Shown: positions 19,861-28,680 of the stretch, in pieces
How positions within the stretch are numbered: the first letter of the stretch is position 1
Layout: each line of letters begins with the position of its first letter
DNA from: Hyphomicrobiales bacterium
GTDB taxonomy: Bacteria > Pseudomonadota > Alphaproteobacteria > Rhizobiales > Beijerinckiaceae
Assembly (NCBI GenBank): GCA_930633525.1
Contig: CAKNFP010000002.1
Location: 434,001-498,000 of the forward strand
Reading direction: 5' to 3'
DNA length: 64,000 bases
Notes under the pieces: generated by a model
Told to the model about the DNA's origin: nothing
The model's input: the letters and a program-made list of their open reading frames with translations, nothing else
Databases searched by the model: none
Program-made: the position numbers and the translations under genes

Positions 19861-20212
19861 GGAAACCGATTGACGTGAGGCGACACGAATGGACCGGCAC
19901 TCAGAGGTGCCGATGTGCTCCCTTACCGCACAATCGCGCGTCCCGCCATGATGTGAGCGACAATTGCCGCGTGCTTCGCCCATCGTCGCGACAACGCATT
20001 CGCGTCCGGCGGCAAGTTGTGCAGGTCGAACCCGCATTATCGCACGGTCGTCGGCCGTCTCTCCGCTTCGCCGGAAAGGCGAGCGACCGTAACCGATGCG
20101 TAGGACACGTGACCCGGCCGATGCGTTGCGGAACTCCGACGCGCCAGCCTTGACGGATCCCGTGCGGTGCGCTCACTGAGAACTCTGGATGTTTCAGAAG
20201 GCCAGTACGATC
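19861..20212. other. Divergent intergenic region, clc / lar
   Basis: About 350 bases between divergent starts. A six-base perfect stem (CGGCAC at 19895-19900 with GTGCCG at 19907-19912) is the only clear structure. I see no convincing nickel riboswitch or NikR-type site. Promoters for both directions must lie here. Confidence 0.4.
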
Positions 20213-21508
20213 ATGGAAAACTCTCCGCCGCTATCGCTTGCTTTCGGCCGTGGCCATCTGCCGATCAACGTGCCGGGCGATGTGGATGTCACGGTGATTC
20301 GCAAGGCCGTACTGCCGAAGCTGCCCGACCAGGGGCAGGCAATTCTCGACGCCTTCGCGCAGCCCGTCGGCGCGCGCCCGCTCTCTGAACTCGCGAAAGG
20401 CAAAGGCAGCGCCTGCATCCTTGTTTGCGATATCACGCGCCCTGTGCCGAACAGGCTTTTCCTTCGGCCGATGATCGAAACCATCATCGCGGGCGGCGTG
20501 CCGGCAGATCGCATCACAGTCCTTGTCGCGACTGGCCTGCACCGCCCGAACGAGGGTGAGGAACTCGCGGAACTGATCGGCGATCCCTGGGTCCTCTCGC
20601 AGATCCGGGTCGAGAACCACTTCGCTAGGGATGATGAGGCGCATATCGATCTCGGCCCCACGCCGACACGCCAAACGCCGGTGAAGATCGACCGGCGCTT
20701 CGTCGAGGCGGACCTGCGCATCGCCACGGGGCTCGTCGAGCCGCATTTCATGGCGGGCTGGTCGGGCGGCCGCAAGGTGGTGGCCCCGGGCGTCGCCGGC
20801 CATGAGACCATCCGCACGTTCCACTCCGCGCGTTTCATGGCCGATCCGCTGGCCGTGCAATGCAACCTCGTCGGCAATCCCCTGCATGAGGAACAGCTCG
20901 AGATCGTCCGCAAGATCGGCGAAATCTATGCGCTGAATACTGTGCTCGATGAAGACCGCGACCTCGTGCATGTGACCTTCGGCGAGATCATCGAGAGCCA
21001 TCTCGCGGCGGTCACCTTCATCAACGCGGCCACGCGCATCCCGGTCGGCCGGAAATTCGGTACCGTCATCACCTCCTCCGCCGGCTATCCCCTCGACAAG
21101 ACCTACTACCAGACCATCAAAGGCATGGTGACGCCGCTCGATATCCTGGCCCCCGGCGGCACCCTCATCATCGCCTCGGAATGCTCCGAAGGCTTCGGCT
21201 CGCAGGAGTTCCGCGAGGCGCAGGAGCGGCTCGTCGCGCTGGGCCCCGAGCGCTTCCTGGCGACGCTCAAGGCCAAGTCGCTCGCCGATATCGACGAATG
21301 GCAGACACAGATGCAGCTCAAGCCGCTGAATGCCGGCCGGGTGGTTCTCTACACAACCGGCCTCGACGATAACGACAAGGCCGCGACGGGGGTTGAGATC
21401 ACCACCTCGCTCGACGCGGCCATCGCCGAAAGCATCGATCGCCACGGGGACCGCAGCATCGCCGTGATCCCGGAAGGGCCCTATGTCGTGCCGGTCGTCG
21501 CGGCATGA
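20213..21508 (+). CDS. larA: Nickel-pincer-dependent lactate racemase family protein (LarA)
   Basis: LarA-family 2-hydroxyacid racemase of 431 residues. The residues known from the Lactobacillus plantarum enzyme can be placed in order: Asp73 and Arg76 (CDITRPVPN), His110 (VATGLHRPN), His178 (VEPHFMAGW), Lys188 (SGGRKVVAPG, the covalent attachment site of the pincer cofactor) and His204 (TIRTFHSARF). I use ATG 20213; ATG 20189 would add eight residues. The protein interconverts the stereoisomers of lactate or, in many homologues, other 2-hydroxyacids; without a lactate dehydrogenase or permease nearby the substrate is open. It heads a four-gene operon with all cofactor genes. Confidence 0.9.
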   Translation: MENSPPLSLAFGRGHLPINVPGDVDVTVIRKAVLPKLPDQGQAILDAFAQPVGARPLSELAKGKGSACILVCDITRPVPNRLFLRPMIETIIAGGVPADRITVLVATGLHRPNEGEELAELIGDPWVLSQIRVENHFARDDEAHIDLGPTPTRQTPVKIDRRFVEADLRIATGLVEPHFMAGWSGGRKVVAPGVAGHETIRTFHSARFMADPLAVQCNLVGNPLHEEQLEIVRKIGEIYALNTVLDEDRDLVHVTFGEIIESHLAAVTFINAATRIPVGRKFGTVITSSAGYPLDKTYYQTIKGMVTPLDILAPGGTLIIASECSEGFGSQEFREAQERLVALGPERFLATLKAKSLADIDEWQTQMQLKPLNAGRVVLYTTGLDDNDKAATGVEITTSLDAAIAESIDRHGDRSIAVIPEGPYVVPVVAA

Positions 21509-22845
21509 ACGAGGGCATTGCCCATATCCATCTGGATGCAATCGGCGGCGTCGCCGGCGACATGTTCTGCGCGGCGCTCATCGATACGTGTCCGCATCTG
21601 CTGCAGCGGGTCCTGGCGGATTTGCATGCGGTTCTGCCCGATGAGGCCGGACGACCGGTACTGGCGTCTGGCACGAGCGGCTCGATCCGTGTGCAGCGGT
21701 TCACGCTTCAATCCGTGCCTTTGCCGGAAGAGCACCGCCACCAGGGGCACGCCCATCGCCATCAGACTGGGAGCCAGCGCGGCGCGCACGCGCCTCATCA
21801 CCATGATCATGATGGCGGCACGGGAACCAGTGATCACACTGTCCCGGAGCATGCCGACCACGGGCCGGGTAGTCGCTTCACGGATATGGTCGCGCGTATC
21901 GAGGCAGCCAACCTGCAGCCGGGCACCGCTCTCCAGGCGACCGCGATCCTGCGCATTCTCGCCGAAGCGGAGGCCTTCATACACGGCGTCCCCACCGAGG
22001 ACGTCCATTTCCATGAGATCGGCGACTGGGACTCGCTGGCGGACGTGGTCGCCGCCGGTTCGATCATCGCGGCCCTACCGGGGACCCGATGGAGCGTATC
22101 CGCCCTCCCCCGGGGGGGCGGGCTGGTGCGGACCCAGCACGGGCTCCTGCCTGTGCCGGCCCCTGCGACCACGCGCATCCTGATCGGCTTTCCATTCCGC
22201 GATGACGGCGTGGCCGGTGAGCGGGTGACACCGACCGGCGCGGCCATCCTCAAACATCTGATATCATCGCCGGACGGAGCGGCCACCGCTGCGGGCCGGC
22301 TCGTCGCCACCGGCACCGGGGCCGGTACACGCGACCTCAAGGTCATGCCCAATATCCTGCGCGCGCTCGCCTTCAGCGCTCCCGCCGCGGCCGAAACACA
22401 AGACCCGCTCCCACAGGACGCGATCGTCGTGATGGCCTTCGACATCGACGACATGACCGGCGAGGAAATCGCCATAGCCGCCGACAAGCTGCGCGCGACA
22501 GCGGGCGTGCGCGATGTCATTGTCGCAACGGCCTCCGGAAAGAAGGGGCGGCTCATCCATACGTTCCGGCTCCTGGTCGAGCCCGCCCGGCGCGAGGCCG
22601 TGGCGCAAGTCTGTTTTCTCGAAACCACGACACTTGGCCTGCGCTGGCATGGCGCGGCGCGTCAGATTTTGCAGCGAGCCGCCGTCACATTGGAGCATGA
22701 AGGTGCAGCATTGCCGGCCAAGGAAGCGCTGCGACCGGATGGCTCCACAACGATCAAGGTCGAGAGCGACGCGCTGGCCGCCGCGGATGGTCTGGCGGCC
22801 CGGCGCCGCCTCGCCGCGGGGATAACCCGCCGGGAGAAACCATGA
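21505..22845 (+). CDS. larC: Nickel insertion protein LarC
   Basis: LarC (DUF111) of 446 residues, which inserts nickel into the pincer nucleotide using CTP. N-terminal family motif HLDAIGGVAGDMFCAALID; the second half contains DIDDMTGEEIAIAADKL. Between about residues 77 and 119 is a histidine-rich insert (EEHRHQGHAHRHQ, then APHHHDHD), a plausible nickel-holding loop. Here the protein is one uninterrupted frame, unlike L. plantarum where the full-length form needs a ribosomal frameshift. ATG 21505 overlaps the larA stop and its own stop overlaps larE, so the operon is translationally coupled throughout. Confidence 0.92.
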   Translation: MNEGIAHIHLDAIGGVAGDMFCAALIDTCPHLLQRVLADLHAVLPDEAGRPVLASGTSGSIRVQRFTLQSVPLPEEHRHQGHAHRHQTGSQRGAHAPHHHDHDGGTGTSDHTVPEHADHGPGSRFTDMVARIEAANLQPGTALQATAILRILAEAEAFIHGVPTEDVHFHEIGDWDSLADVVAAGSIIAALPGTRWSVSALPRGGGLVRTQHGLLPVPAPATTRILIGFPFRDDGVAGERVTPTGAAILKHLISSPDGAATAAGRLVATGTGAGTRDLKVMPNILRALAFSAPAAAETQDPLPQDAIVVMAFDIDDMTGEEIAIAADKLRATAGVRDVIVATASGKKGRLIHTFRLLVEPARREAVAQVCFLETTTLGLRWHGAARQILQRAAVTLEHEGAALPAKEALRPDGSTTIKVESDALAAADGLAARRRLAAGITRREKP

Positions 22846-23657
22846 CGGACGCTCTTACGATGGAAGCGCGCGCGATCGCGGCGCAGGAGCGCCTCCGCGC
22901 TGTTCTCGCGGACCTGCAGCCCCTGGCCATCGCCGTCTCGGGCGGCGTGGACAGCATGACACTGGCCTATGTCGCCCATCTCTGGCATCCCCTGACGGCC
23001 CGCATGGTTCATGCCGTCTCCCCCGCTGTTCCGACGGCAGCGACCGCCCGGGTGAAGGCGCACGCCGCGCGCCACGGCTGGGCGCTCGATGTGGTGGGCG
23101 CCGGCGAGTTCGATGATCCCGACTACCTCAGCAATCCGGTCAACCGCTGCTACTTCTGCAAGACGCATCTCTATGACCGTATCCGGGCGTTGAGCGGGGA
23201 AGCGGTCATAGCTTCCGGCGCCAATCTCGACGATCTCGACGACTACCGGCCAGGCCTGATCGCGGCGAAGGAGCGATCCGTTATCCATCCCTACATCGAG
23301 GCCGCCATGGACAAGGCTGCGGTCCGCACGCTCGCCGCCGCCCACGGCCTCGACGATCTCGCCGAGCTGCCCGCCCAGCCCTGCCTGTCGAGCCGCATCG
23401 AGACGGGGCTCAGCGTGCGCGCGGAGGACCTCGCTTTCGTGGAGGCGGTGGAAGCGCGTCTCGCGGCCGTCGTCAGGACAGGTGGGCGACGGGATATGCC
23501 CCTGCGGTGCCGGGTTACGCACCAGGGCATCGTGATCGAGAGCGATGCGGAGACGGATGCTGTTGCGGTCATCGCCCGCGCCATGTGCCGCGAGGCCGGC
23601 CGCCATTTCGCCGGCATCCGGCCCTACAGGCGCGGATCGGCCTTTCTGAGGGCATGA
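22842..23657 (+). CDS. larE: ATP-dependent sulfur transferase LarE
   Basis: LarE of 271 residues, which adenylates the pyridinium dicarboxylate nucleotide and adds sulfur. The PP-loop SGGVDS is at residues 33-38. Three cysteines stand in conserved places: Cys103 and Cys106 (NRCYFCK) and Cys181 (QPCLSSR). In the L. plantarum enzyme the single cysteine equivalent to Cys181 is sacrificed as the sulfur source; homologues with the three-cysteine set have been described as binding an iron-sulfur cluster, which would make catalysis repeatable. That reading for this protein is inference from the pattern. Four-base overlaps with larC and larB. Confidence 0.9.
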   Translation: MTDALTMEARAIAAQERLRAVLADLQPLAIAVSGGVDSMTLAYVAHLWHPLTARMVHAVSPAVPTAATARVKAHAARHGWALDVVGAGEFDDPDYLSNPVNRCYFCKTHLYDRIRALSGEAVIASGANLDDLDDYRPGLIAAKERSVIHPYIEAAMDKAAVRTLAAAHGLDDLAELPAQPCLSSRIETGLSVRAEDLAFVEAVEARLAAVVRTGGRRDMPLRCRVTHQGIVIESDAETDAVAVIARAMCREAGRHFAGIRPYRRGSAFLRA

Positions 23658-24325
23658 CCGTGGCGGATTTCATCATGGATTGGGAACGGGAAACGCGCAC
23701 CGGCGTGCCGGAAGCCGTGTTCTGCGCTGGCAAGACGCTCGACGATATCGCAGCGATCGTCGCGGCCGCCCGCGCGCAAGATAGGCCCCTCCTCCTGACA
23801 CGCCTCAGCCCGGATGCCTGGGCCAGCCTTCCCGAGGCGAACCGCGCTGGCCTCGACTACGACGCACGTTCTCGCACGGCCTGTCTCGGGCGGCGAAACG
23901 CGGGACCTGCATCACCGCGCTCCGTGGTGATCGTCGCCGCCGGCACGTCGGATCTCGGCGTCGCGCTGGAAGCGCAACGGACACTGTGGTTCCATAGCAT
24001 CGACGCCCCCCTGATCGCCGATGTCGGCGTCGCCGGGCTATGGCGGCTGATGTCGCGGATCGAGGATATCCGGCGTCATGACGTCGTGATTGCGGTCGCA
24101 GGCATGGAAGGCGCCCTGTTCAGCGTTCTCGCCGGCCTTGTCAAGGCGCCTGTCATTGCCGTGCCGACCTCAGTCGGCTACGGCGTCGCGGCGGGCGGAC
24201 AGGCAGCGCTCAGCTCAGCACTCGCCAGTTGCTCCCCAGGCATTGCCACAGTCAATATCGACGGTGGTTTCTCCGCGGCAACCCTCGCGAAGAAGATACT
24301 TGGTATTTCCAGTTCGAAGACTTGA
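23654..24325 (+). CDS. larB: Pyridinium-3,5-biscarboxylic acid mononucleotide synthase LarB
   Basis: LarB, 223 residues, which carboxylates nicotinic acid adenine dinucleotide in the first step of nickel-pincer cofactor synthesis. I start at ATG 23654, overlapping the larE stop; the frame is open upstream but in larE coding sequence. The C-terminal half is AIR-carboxylase (PurE)-like: VIVAAGTSDLGVALEAQ, VVIAVAGMEGALFSVLAGL and VIAVPTSVGYGVAAGG. It ends the operon; the next gene is convergent. With larA, larC and larE present, the whole pathway from nicotinate dinucleotide to holo-racemase is encoded here. Confidence 0.9.
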   Translation: MTVADFIMDWERETRTGVPEAVFCAGKTLDDIAAIVAAARAQDRPLLLTRLSPDAWASLPEANRAGLDYDARSRTACLGRRNAGPASPRSVVIVAAGTSDLGVALEAQRTLWFHSIDAPLIADVGVAGLWRLMSRIEDIRRHDVVIAVAGMEGALFSVLAGLVKAPVIAVPTSVGYGVAAGGQAALSSALASCSPGIATVNIDGGFSAATLAKKILGISSSKT

Positions 24326-24377
24326 TCCGAAACTTATCATCCTCCGGAATATATCTCTCAACCCGCGTTCCACGGCA

Positions 24378-24869
24378 TCACGCCAGCAGCAGCGCCGTCC
24401 CATAGAGCCCGATCGCAAAGACCACATGCGCGATGATGCTCAGCGCCCTGGCTTTCATGGGATTGGGCGCCCGGTTGCAGGCGATCCCATTTCCCATGCA
24501 GGGCTGCATCACGAACCACCCGAGGCCGACGGTGACGAGGCCGACGGTCAGCGCCGGGCCGAAGGTCGGCTGGCTTGCCCAGGACGTGCCCCAGATCGCG
24601 AGCAAGGCAACGGCAAAGGAAATGCCGACCACATAGTGCATGATCCAGCCGATAGCATCTTCTCCCGGCAGCGGCGGCGACTTCGCTACCCCTTCGGGAT
24701 GGACGAATTTGAGGCGGGGCATATTCCCGAACCAGCGCCCGGGCAGTTTCCATGAAGGGGCCGGCCCGTTGAGGGCGAAGCGCAGAACTTGCTGCCAGAT
24801 ATCGAAAAGTATTGTTGCGCCGATACCGATCGGGATCGCCTTGGCGATCAACTCCCAGACCCCGCCCAT
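24378..24869 (-). CDS. DUF2938 family membrane protein
   Basis: Small integral membrane protein of 163 residues with about four transmembrane helices. ATG 24869 gives the start MGGVWELIAKAIPIGIGATILFD. Family-like blocks are PGRWFGNMPRLKFVHP, GEDAIGWIMHYVVGISFA and MQPCMGNGIACNRAPNP. The function of DUF2938 proteins is unknown. It runs convergently to larB, with 52 bases between the stops, and in the same direction as the MBL-fold gene upstream, 82 bases away. Open sequence further upstream (to 25079) overlaps the MBL gene and is unlikely to be coding. Confidence 0.75.
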   Translation of the reverse strand: MGGVWELIAKAIPIGIGATILFDIWQQVLRFALNGPAPSWKLPGRWFGNMPRLKFVHPEGVAKSPPLPGEDAIGWIMHYVVGISFAVALLAIWGTSWASQPTFGPALTVGLVTVGLGWFVMQPCMGNGIACNRAPNPMKARALSIIAHVVFAIGLYGTALLLA

Positions 24870-24951
24870 GGATGCTTCCTCGCTTGTTCTGCGCTGTCTC
24901 TGTGATCGATTTTCCGCTGATGCGCAATGCGCGAGGCCGAGGCAAACAATT

Positions 24952-25767
24952 TCAGGGCGCGGGCCGGCCGAGCCAGTCGATATGGCGCGCGACCGAAGCG
25001 GCCATGGCTTGTTTGCCGCCCGTCGGAATGACCCGATCCCAGAAGGCGCCGTAGATGGCATCATAGGCGAATGGCGCAACCCTTGCCGCCACCGCCTTCA
25101 CCGCCTCCTCGCCGAGGGGAATGAGGTTGGGATAGGAGCGCATGAAGCCGAGATGCTTGCGATCGGGTACGACCTGCAGAAGATCCCCCGACAGGACAGC
25201 ACCCCGTCCGCCGGCGCCCGCCGCCCAGTGCATCACCGTGCCGCCATCGAAGTGTCCTCCGGTCCGCACGAGCGTCGCGCCGGGCGCGATCTCCAGGGTG
25301 TCGCCCTCCCAGAAGACGATGCAAGGATCCGGCCGCGTCACCCAGCGCCGATCGGCCGCGTTGAGATAGACGGGGATGCCGCCGAATGCCCGGCTCCATT
25401 CCACCAGGGTCGTGTAGTAATGGGGATGCGATATGGCGATGGCCTTGAGGCCGCCGATGCCGTTGATGAGATCCACCATCGCGTCGCTGACGAGGCTGAT
25501 GCAATCCCACAAGATATTACCGCCGTCCGACGGCACGATCAGCGCCCGCTGATTGATACCAAAGGTCGGCGCCATGCCGACCGCCATCAATTCCTCTTCA
25601 TAGCGGAAGATCGGCATATGCGACCCTTGCAGGCGCTTCAGCGTCGTCCACGCCTGGCCTGTAGGCGCTACGAACTGGCGCTCCTCCGCGCAAATGACGC
25701 AGCGCTCCGGCGGCGTGTCCGCCGGCGCATATTGCGTTCCGCAGGTGACGCAGATGAACGCGGTCAT
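24952..25767 (-). CDS. MBL-fold metallohydrolase with N-terminal zinc ribbon
   Basis: Protein of 271 residues. The N-terminus is a rubredoxin-like knuckle pair, CVTCG (Cys6, Cys9) and CVIC (Cys23, Cys26). A metallo-beta-lactamase fold follows, but the canonical HxHxDH reads SHPHYYTTLVEW, so the third and fourth ligands (Asp and His) are replaced; downstream TGGHFDGGTVMHW and LSGDLLQVVPD keep a His and an Asp at plausible ligand positions. I start at ATG 25767; the frame is open to 25908 without similarity. The altered site suggests a single metal or a non-classical activity. Substrate unknown; the nearest gene on this strand, a DUF2938 protein, gives no clue. Confidence 0.75.
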   Translation of the reverse strand: MTAFICVTCGTQYAPADTPPERCVICAEERQFVAPTGQAWTTLKRLQGSHMPIFRYEEELMAVGMAPTFGINQRALIVPSDGGNILWDCISLVSDAMVDLINGIGGLKAIAISHPHYYTTLVEWSRAFGGIPVYLNAADRRWVTRPDPCIVFWEGDTLEIAPGATLVRTGGHFDGGTVMHWAAGAGGRGAVLSGDLLQVVPDRKHLGFMRSYPNLIPLGEEAVKAVAARVAPFAYDAIYGAFWDRVIPTGGKQAMAASVARHIDWLGRPAP

Positions 25768-26132
25768 GGCGCTTGCTCCCGGTCTCATTCCGTTCCGCAG
25801 GTATACGTATAGCGCCCGCCCGTGCTGTTCCAGAACCTTGTGCTTGCACCGTGCCTGTCCAGATTCCGATAGCCTTTCATCTGCGCGCAGTTGCAGCAGG
25901 TAAATCAAGAAGTAGCTTCCAAATTCGCTGAGCCGGCCATTGTGGAATCGATCAGGTAATAAGCAAATAATGCGGCCTCCTAAATCATGGACGATGCCAA
26001 TCGCCCGGATACGTCATTGGAACGATTCCACTCCCGCGGCTCGCGACAATCGCGATCCGTCTTCATTTTAATTGACGCGCCTGCCCCACATCCCTAACAC
26101 CTTTGCATTCAAATCCGACGTCGTGCGTTTTC
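25768..26132. other. Divergent intergenic region with long-spaced inverted repeat
   Basis: Promoter region of 365 bases between the MBL-fold gene and the MFS gene. GTGGAATCG at 25942-25950 and CGATTCCAC at 26023-26031 are perfect nine-base inverted copies 72 bases apart. The right copy is part of GGAACGATTCC, itself a small palindrome. These could be paired sites for one regulator. No gene is supported here. Confidence 0.4.
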
Positions 26133-27626
26133 ATGTCCCCTCCTCGCCGAACCATCCTCGTCGCGGCCGTTTTTCTCGGCACGTTCATGGCAACGCTCGC
26201 GATCAGCATCGTGACCGTTGCCCTGCCCGCGATACAGGTGGCACTGCGCACGGATCTGGCGGGCCTGCAATGGGTCGTCGGCTCATATGCGCTTGCGCTG
26301 TCCTCCTTCATGCTGTCGGCGGGATCCGCAGGCGACCGCTATGGCCGCAAGCGGATATGGCTCCTGGGGGTTGGTCTGTTCACGCTGGGGTCCGCCGTCT
26401 CGGCGGTAGCGCCGAGCCTTGCGGTTCTCATCGCGGGATGCGCGACCCAAGGAGTTGGCGGCGCCCTGCTGGTTCCGGGCGGTCTGTCGATACTGACGCA
26501 GGCTTTCCGAGATCCGCGGGAACGCGCCCACATCATCGGCGGCTGGTCTTCGTTCGGTGCTGTCTCGCTGGTCATGGGGCCGATGCTTGGCGGCCTTCTC
26601 GTCGACAATGTCGGCTGGGCCAGCATCTTCCTGATCAACATCCCGATCGGCGCGCTTGCGATGGGCCTCGGCACCCGCGGCATCACGGAGAGTTCCGACC
26701 CCACCCACGCGGCTCTCGACCCCTGGGGCCAGGCGCTCAGTGTCATTTTTCTCGGGGCCCTGACCTACGCGCTTATCAGCGGCGGCAGCGGCGGCTGGAC
26801 AGCACCCGCCACGCTGACGGCCTTTCTTGTCGCGGCAGTCGCTTTCCCCGCCTTCCTCTTCATCGAGCTGCGGGTGGCACGGCCGGTGCTGCCGCTTGAT
26901 CTGTTCCGTGATCTGAGCTTCGCCAATATCAACTTCATCTCATTTGTGCTCGGATTCTCGGCCTATACGAGCCTCTTCTTCTTCTCGCTTTTCCTGCAGC
27001 AGGCCCAAGGGTGGTCTGCATCCGCCACGGGATGGCGCATGGCGCCCGTCTTCGTGGCCATGGCTATCGTCTCATCGAATTTCGGGTGGCTGGCGGGGCG
27101 CTTCGGAATCCCGCGCCTGATGCTGCTGGGATATGCCTTGATCAGCCTAGCGATGCTGGCGATGAGCACATTCACGCCAACGACGCCCTATGGGACCATC
27201 GCCGTGCTCTTCGCACTGCTGGGCTGCGGCATGGGTCTGGCGGTCCCCTCCACCGGAACGGCCGTCATGACCGCCGCGCCACGCGAGCGTACGGGCGCCG
27301 CCTCTTCGACGATGAATGCCTTACGCCAGAGCGGCATGACGCTGGGCATCGCCCTGCTCGGCTCGCTGATGAGCGAGCGCGCCGTCACGTCTCTCACCCG
27401 CGACCTGACATCCCAGGCCGTCGCCGACGCTTCGGCCGTGGCCGCGGACGTGATGAAGGGGCATGCGCCGCCCCCGGGACTGCACCTCGCGCCCGGCGCG
27501 CTGCAGGGAATGCTCTCGCAGGCCTTCGCCGATGGCTTCTCGCTCGCGGCGGCCGTGGCCGGCATTTGCGGTATCGCCGCGGCATCGACGCTTATTCTCG
27601 TCGATCGCAAGACGCTACGCGGATAA
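26133..27626 (+). CDS. MFS transporter, 14-TM drug:H+ antiporter (DHA2/EmrB-QacA type)
   Basis: Inner-membrane exporter of 497 residues. I use ATG 26133 (MSPPRRTILVAAVFLG). The MFS motif A is GDRYGRKRIWLLG after the second helix, and motif C-like sequence GVGGALLVPGGLSI is in helix 5. Length and helix count (about 14) place it with the DHA2 family, which expels drugs or metabolites in exchange for protons. No adaptor (EmrA) is adjacent. The following gene, an Sfp-type phosphopantetheinyl transferase, is on the same strand but 248 bases away, so a joint role in a secondary metabolite system is only a possibility. Confidence 0.88.
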   Translation: MSPPRRTILVAAVFLGTFMATLAISIVTVALPAIQVALRTDLAGLQWVVGSYALALSSFMLSAGSAGDRYGRKRIWLLGVGLFTLGSAVSAVAPSLAVLIAGCATQGVGGALLVPGGLSILTQAFRDPRERAHIIGGWSSFGAVSLVMGPMLGGLLVDNVGWASIFLINIPIGALAMGLGTRGITESSDPTHAALDPWGQALSVIFLGALTYALISGGSGGWTAPATLTAFLVAAVAFPAFLFIELRVARPVLPLDLFRDLSFANINFISFVLGFSAYTSLFFFSLFLQQAQGWSASATGWRMAPVFVAMAIVSSNFGWLAGRFGIPRLMLLGYALISLAMLAMSTFTPTTPYGTIAVLFALLGCGMGLAVPSTGTAVMTAAPRERTGAASSTMNALRQSGMTLGIALLGSLMSERAVTSLTRDLTSQAVADASAVAADVMKGHAPPPGLHLAPGALQGMLSQAFADGFSLAAAVAGICGIAAASTLILVDRKTLRG

Positions 27627-27874
27627 AACCAGAGAATACTGACGGAATATTGGAGAGCTCTCCGGCGCGGTCCGGGCGCATCGCGTAGCGCCGCCGCCCT
27701 CGTAGATGTCGGCCATCGTGATGGGGCCCACCCGATCGGACACAGAGGTCGAATTTAGCGAACGACCCCATGTCGACGTAAAACGCCAGCTCTGTCAGCG
27801 AAGACCCTCTCTTGAGAATGGTTGCGACGCGCTCTATGACATCGAGTTCGCATCATGCGAGGAGCCTGACATTC

Positions 27875-28591
27875 ATGAACACGATTCATGCCGAAGTCAT
27901 TCTCGCAGCAGTGGAGACCGATGCGGCGAAATTGGCCGCGCTCACAGATGTTCTGGCTCCAAGTGAGATCGCACGTGCCCAGAGCTTTCGCCACATGGCC
28001 GACCGCCAACGCTTCGTGACCGCGCATTGTCTGCTGCGCGCCGCGCTCGGCATGAAGCTCGGGTGCCATCCAGCTGCGGTTCCGCTCATCCGCAAGCCAA
28101 GCGGACAGTGGATCTGCGAAGGGGAAGGCATCCATGTCAGCCTCGCCCATTCCGGCGCATACGTCTTCGTGGCCACGGCCGACAGCCCCGCCGGAATCGA
28201 TATCGAGGAGATCGCAGGCAGCGACGCCTTGGCACTGGCGCGTGAATGGTTCAGCCCAGCGGAGGCAGCCGCAATCGCAGAGGCTCCTCCAGCCTCGCGA
28301 GACGTGCTTTTCCTCCGCTACTGGACAGCCAAGGAGGCCGTACTCAAGGCGGCCGGCACCGGCCTTTCCGTGCCGCTCGCTGACTTCAGCGTCGCTCCGC
28401 CTGATCCGGTCCCCCGTTCCATCACGCTGTTGCAGCCCCATCCCGCGCTTGCCGGCCTTGCAGTTGCCAGTCTGCCAGTACCGGCCGGCTATGTGGCGGC
28501 GCTCAGCCTACCTGAGGGCGCCTGGACAATCGCGCAACGCCACGAGGAGGCCGCCGCATCGCTCGCCCACTGCATTGAAGCCTCGCGCTGA
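27875..28591 (+). CDS. 4'-phosphopantetheinyl transferase, Sfp type
   Basis: Enzyme of 238 residues that transfers the phosphopantetheine arm from coenzyme A to carrier proteins. ATG 27875 follows an AGGAG site (27859-27863). The two Mg-binding signatures are present: GIDIEEI (with the preceding SLAHSGAYVFVA) and RYWTAKEAVLKAAGTGL. The length fits the Sfp class rather than the shorter AcpS. No polyketide, nonribosomal peptide or lysine pathway gene is in the window, so its carrier protein lies elsewhere. Strong family assignment, unknown partner. Confidence 0.88.
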   Translation: MNTIHAEVILAAVETDAAKLAALTDVLAPSEIARAQSFRHMADRQRFVTAHCLLRAALGMKLGCHPAAVPLIRKPSGQWICEGEGIHVSLAHSGAYVFVATADSPAGIDIEEIAGSDALALAREWFSPAEAAAIAEAPPASRDVLFLRYWTAKEAVLKAAGTGLSVPLADFSVAPPDPVPRSITLLQPHPALAGLAVASLPVPAGYVAALSLPEGAWTIAQRHEEAAASLAHCIEASR

Positions 28592-28680
28592 ATTCCTCCG
28601 GGCCGGCCCTGCGCCTCAGCATGACCGGCGATTTACAACGCGCAGGAGAGCGGCTGGGTTGATCGTGAACGACAGCGACT

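Noticed and set aside
20038..20188. Nickel riboswitch upstream of larA
   Set aside because: I could only see short simple hairpins and no arrangement matching the NiCo-type architecture.
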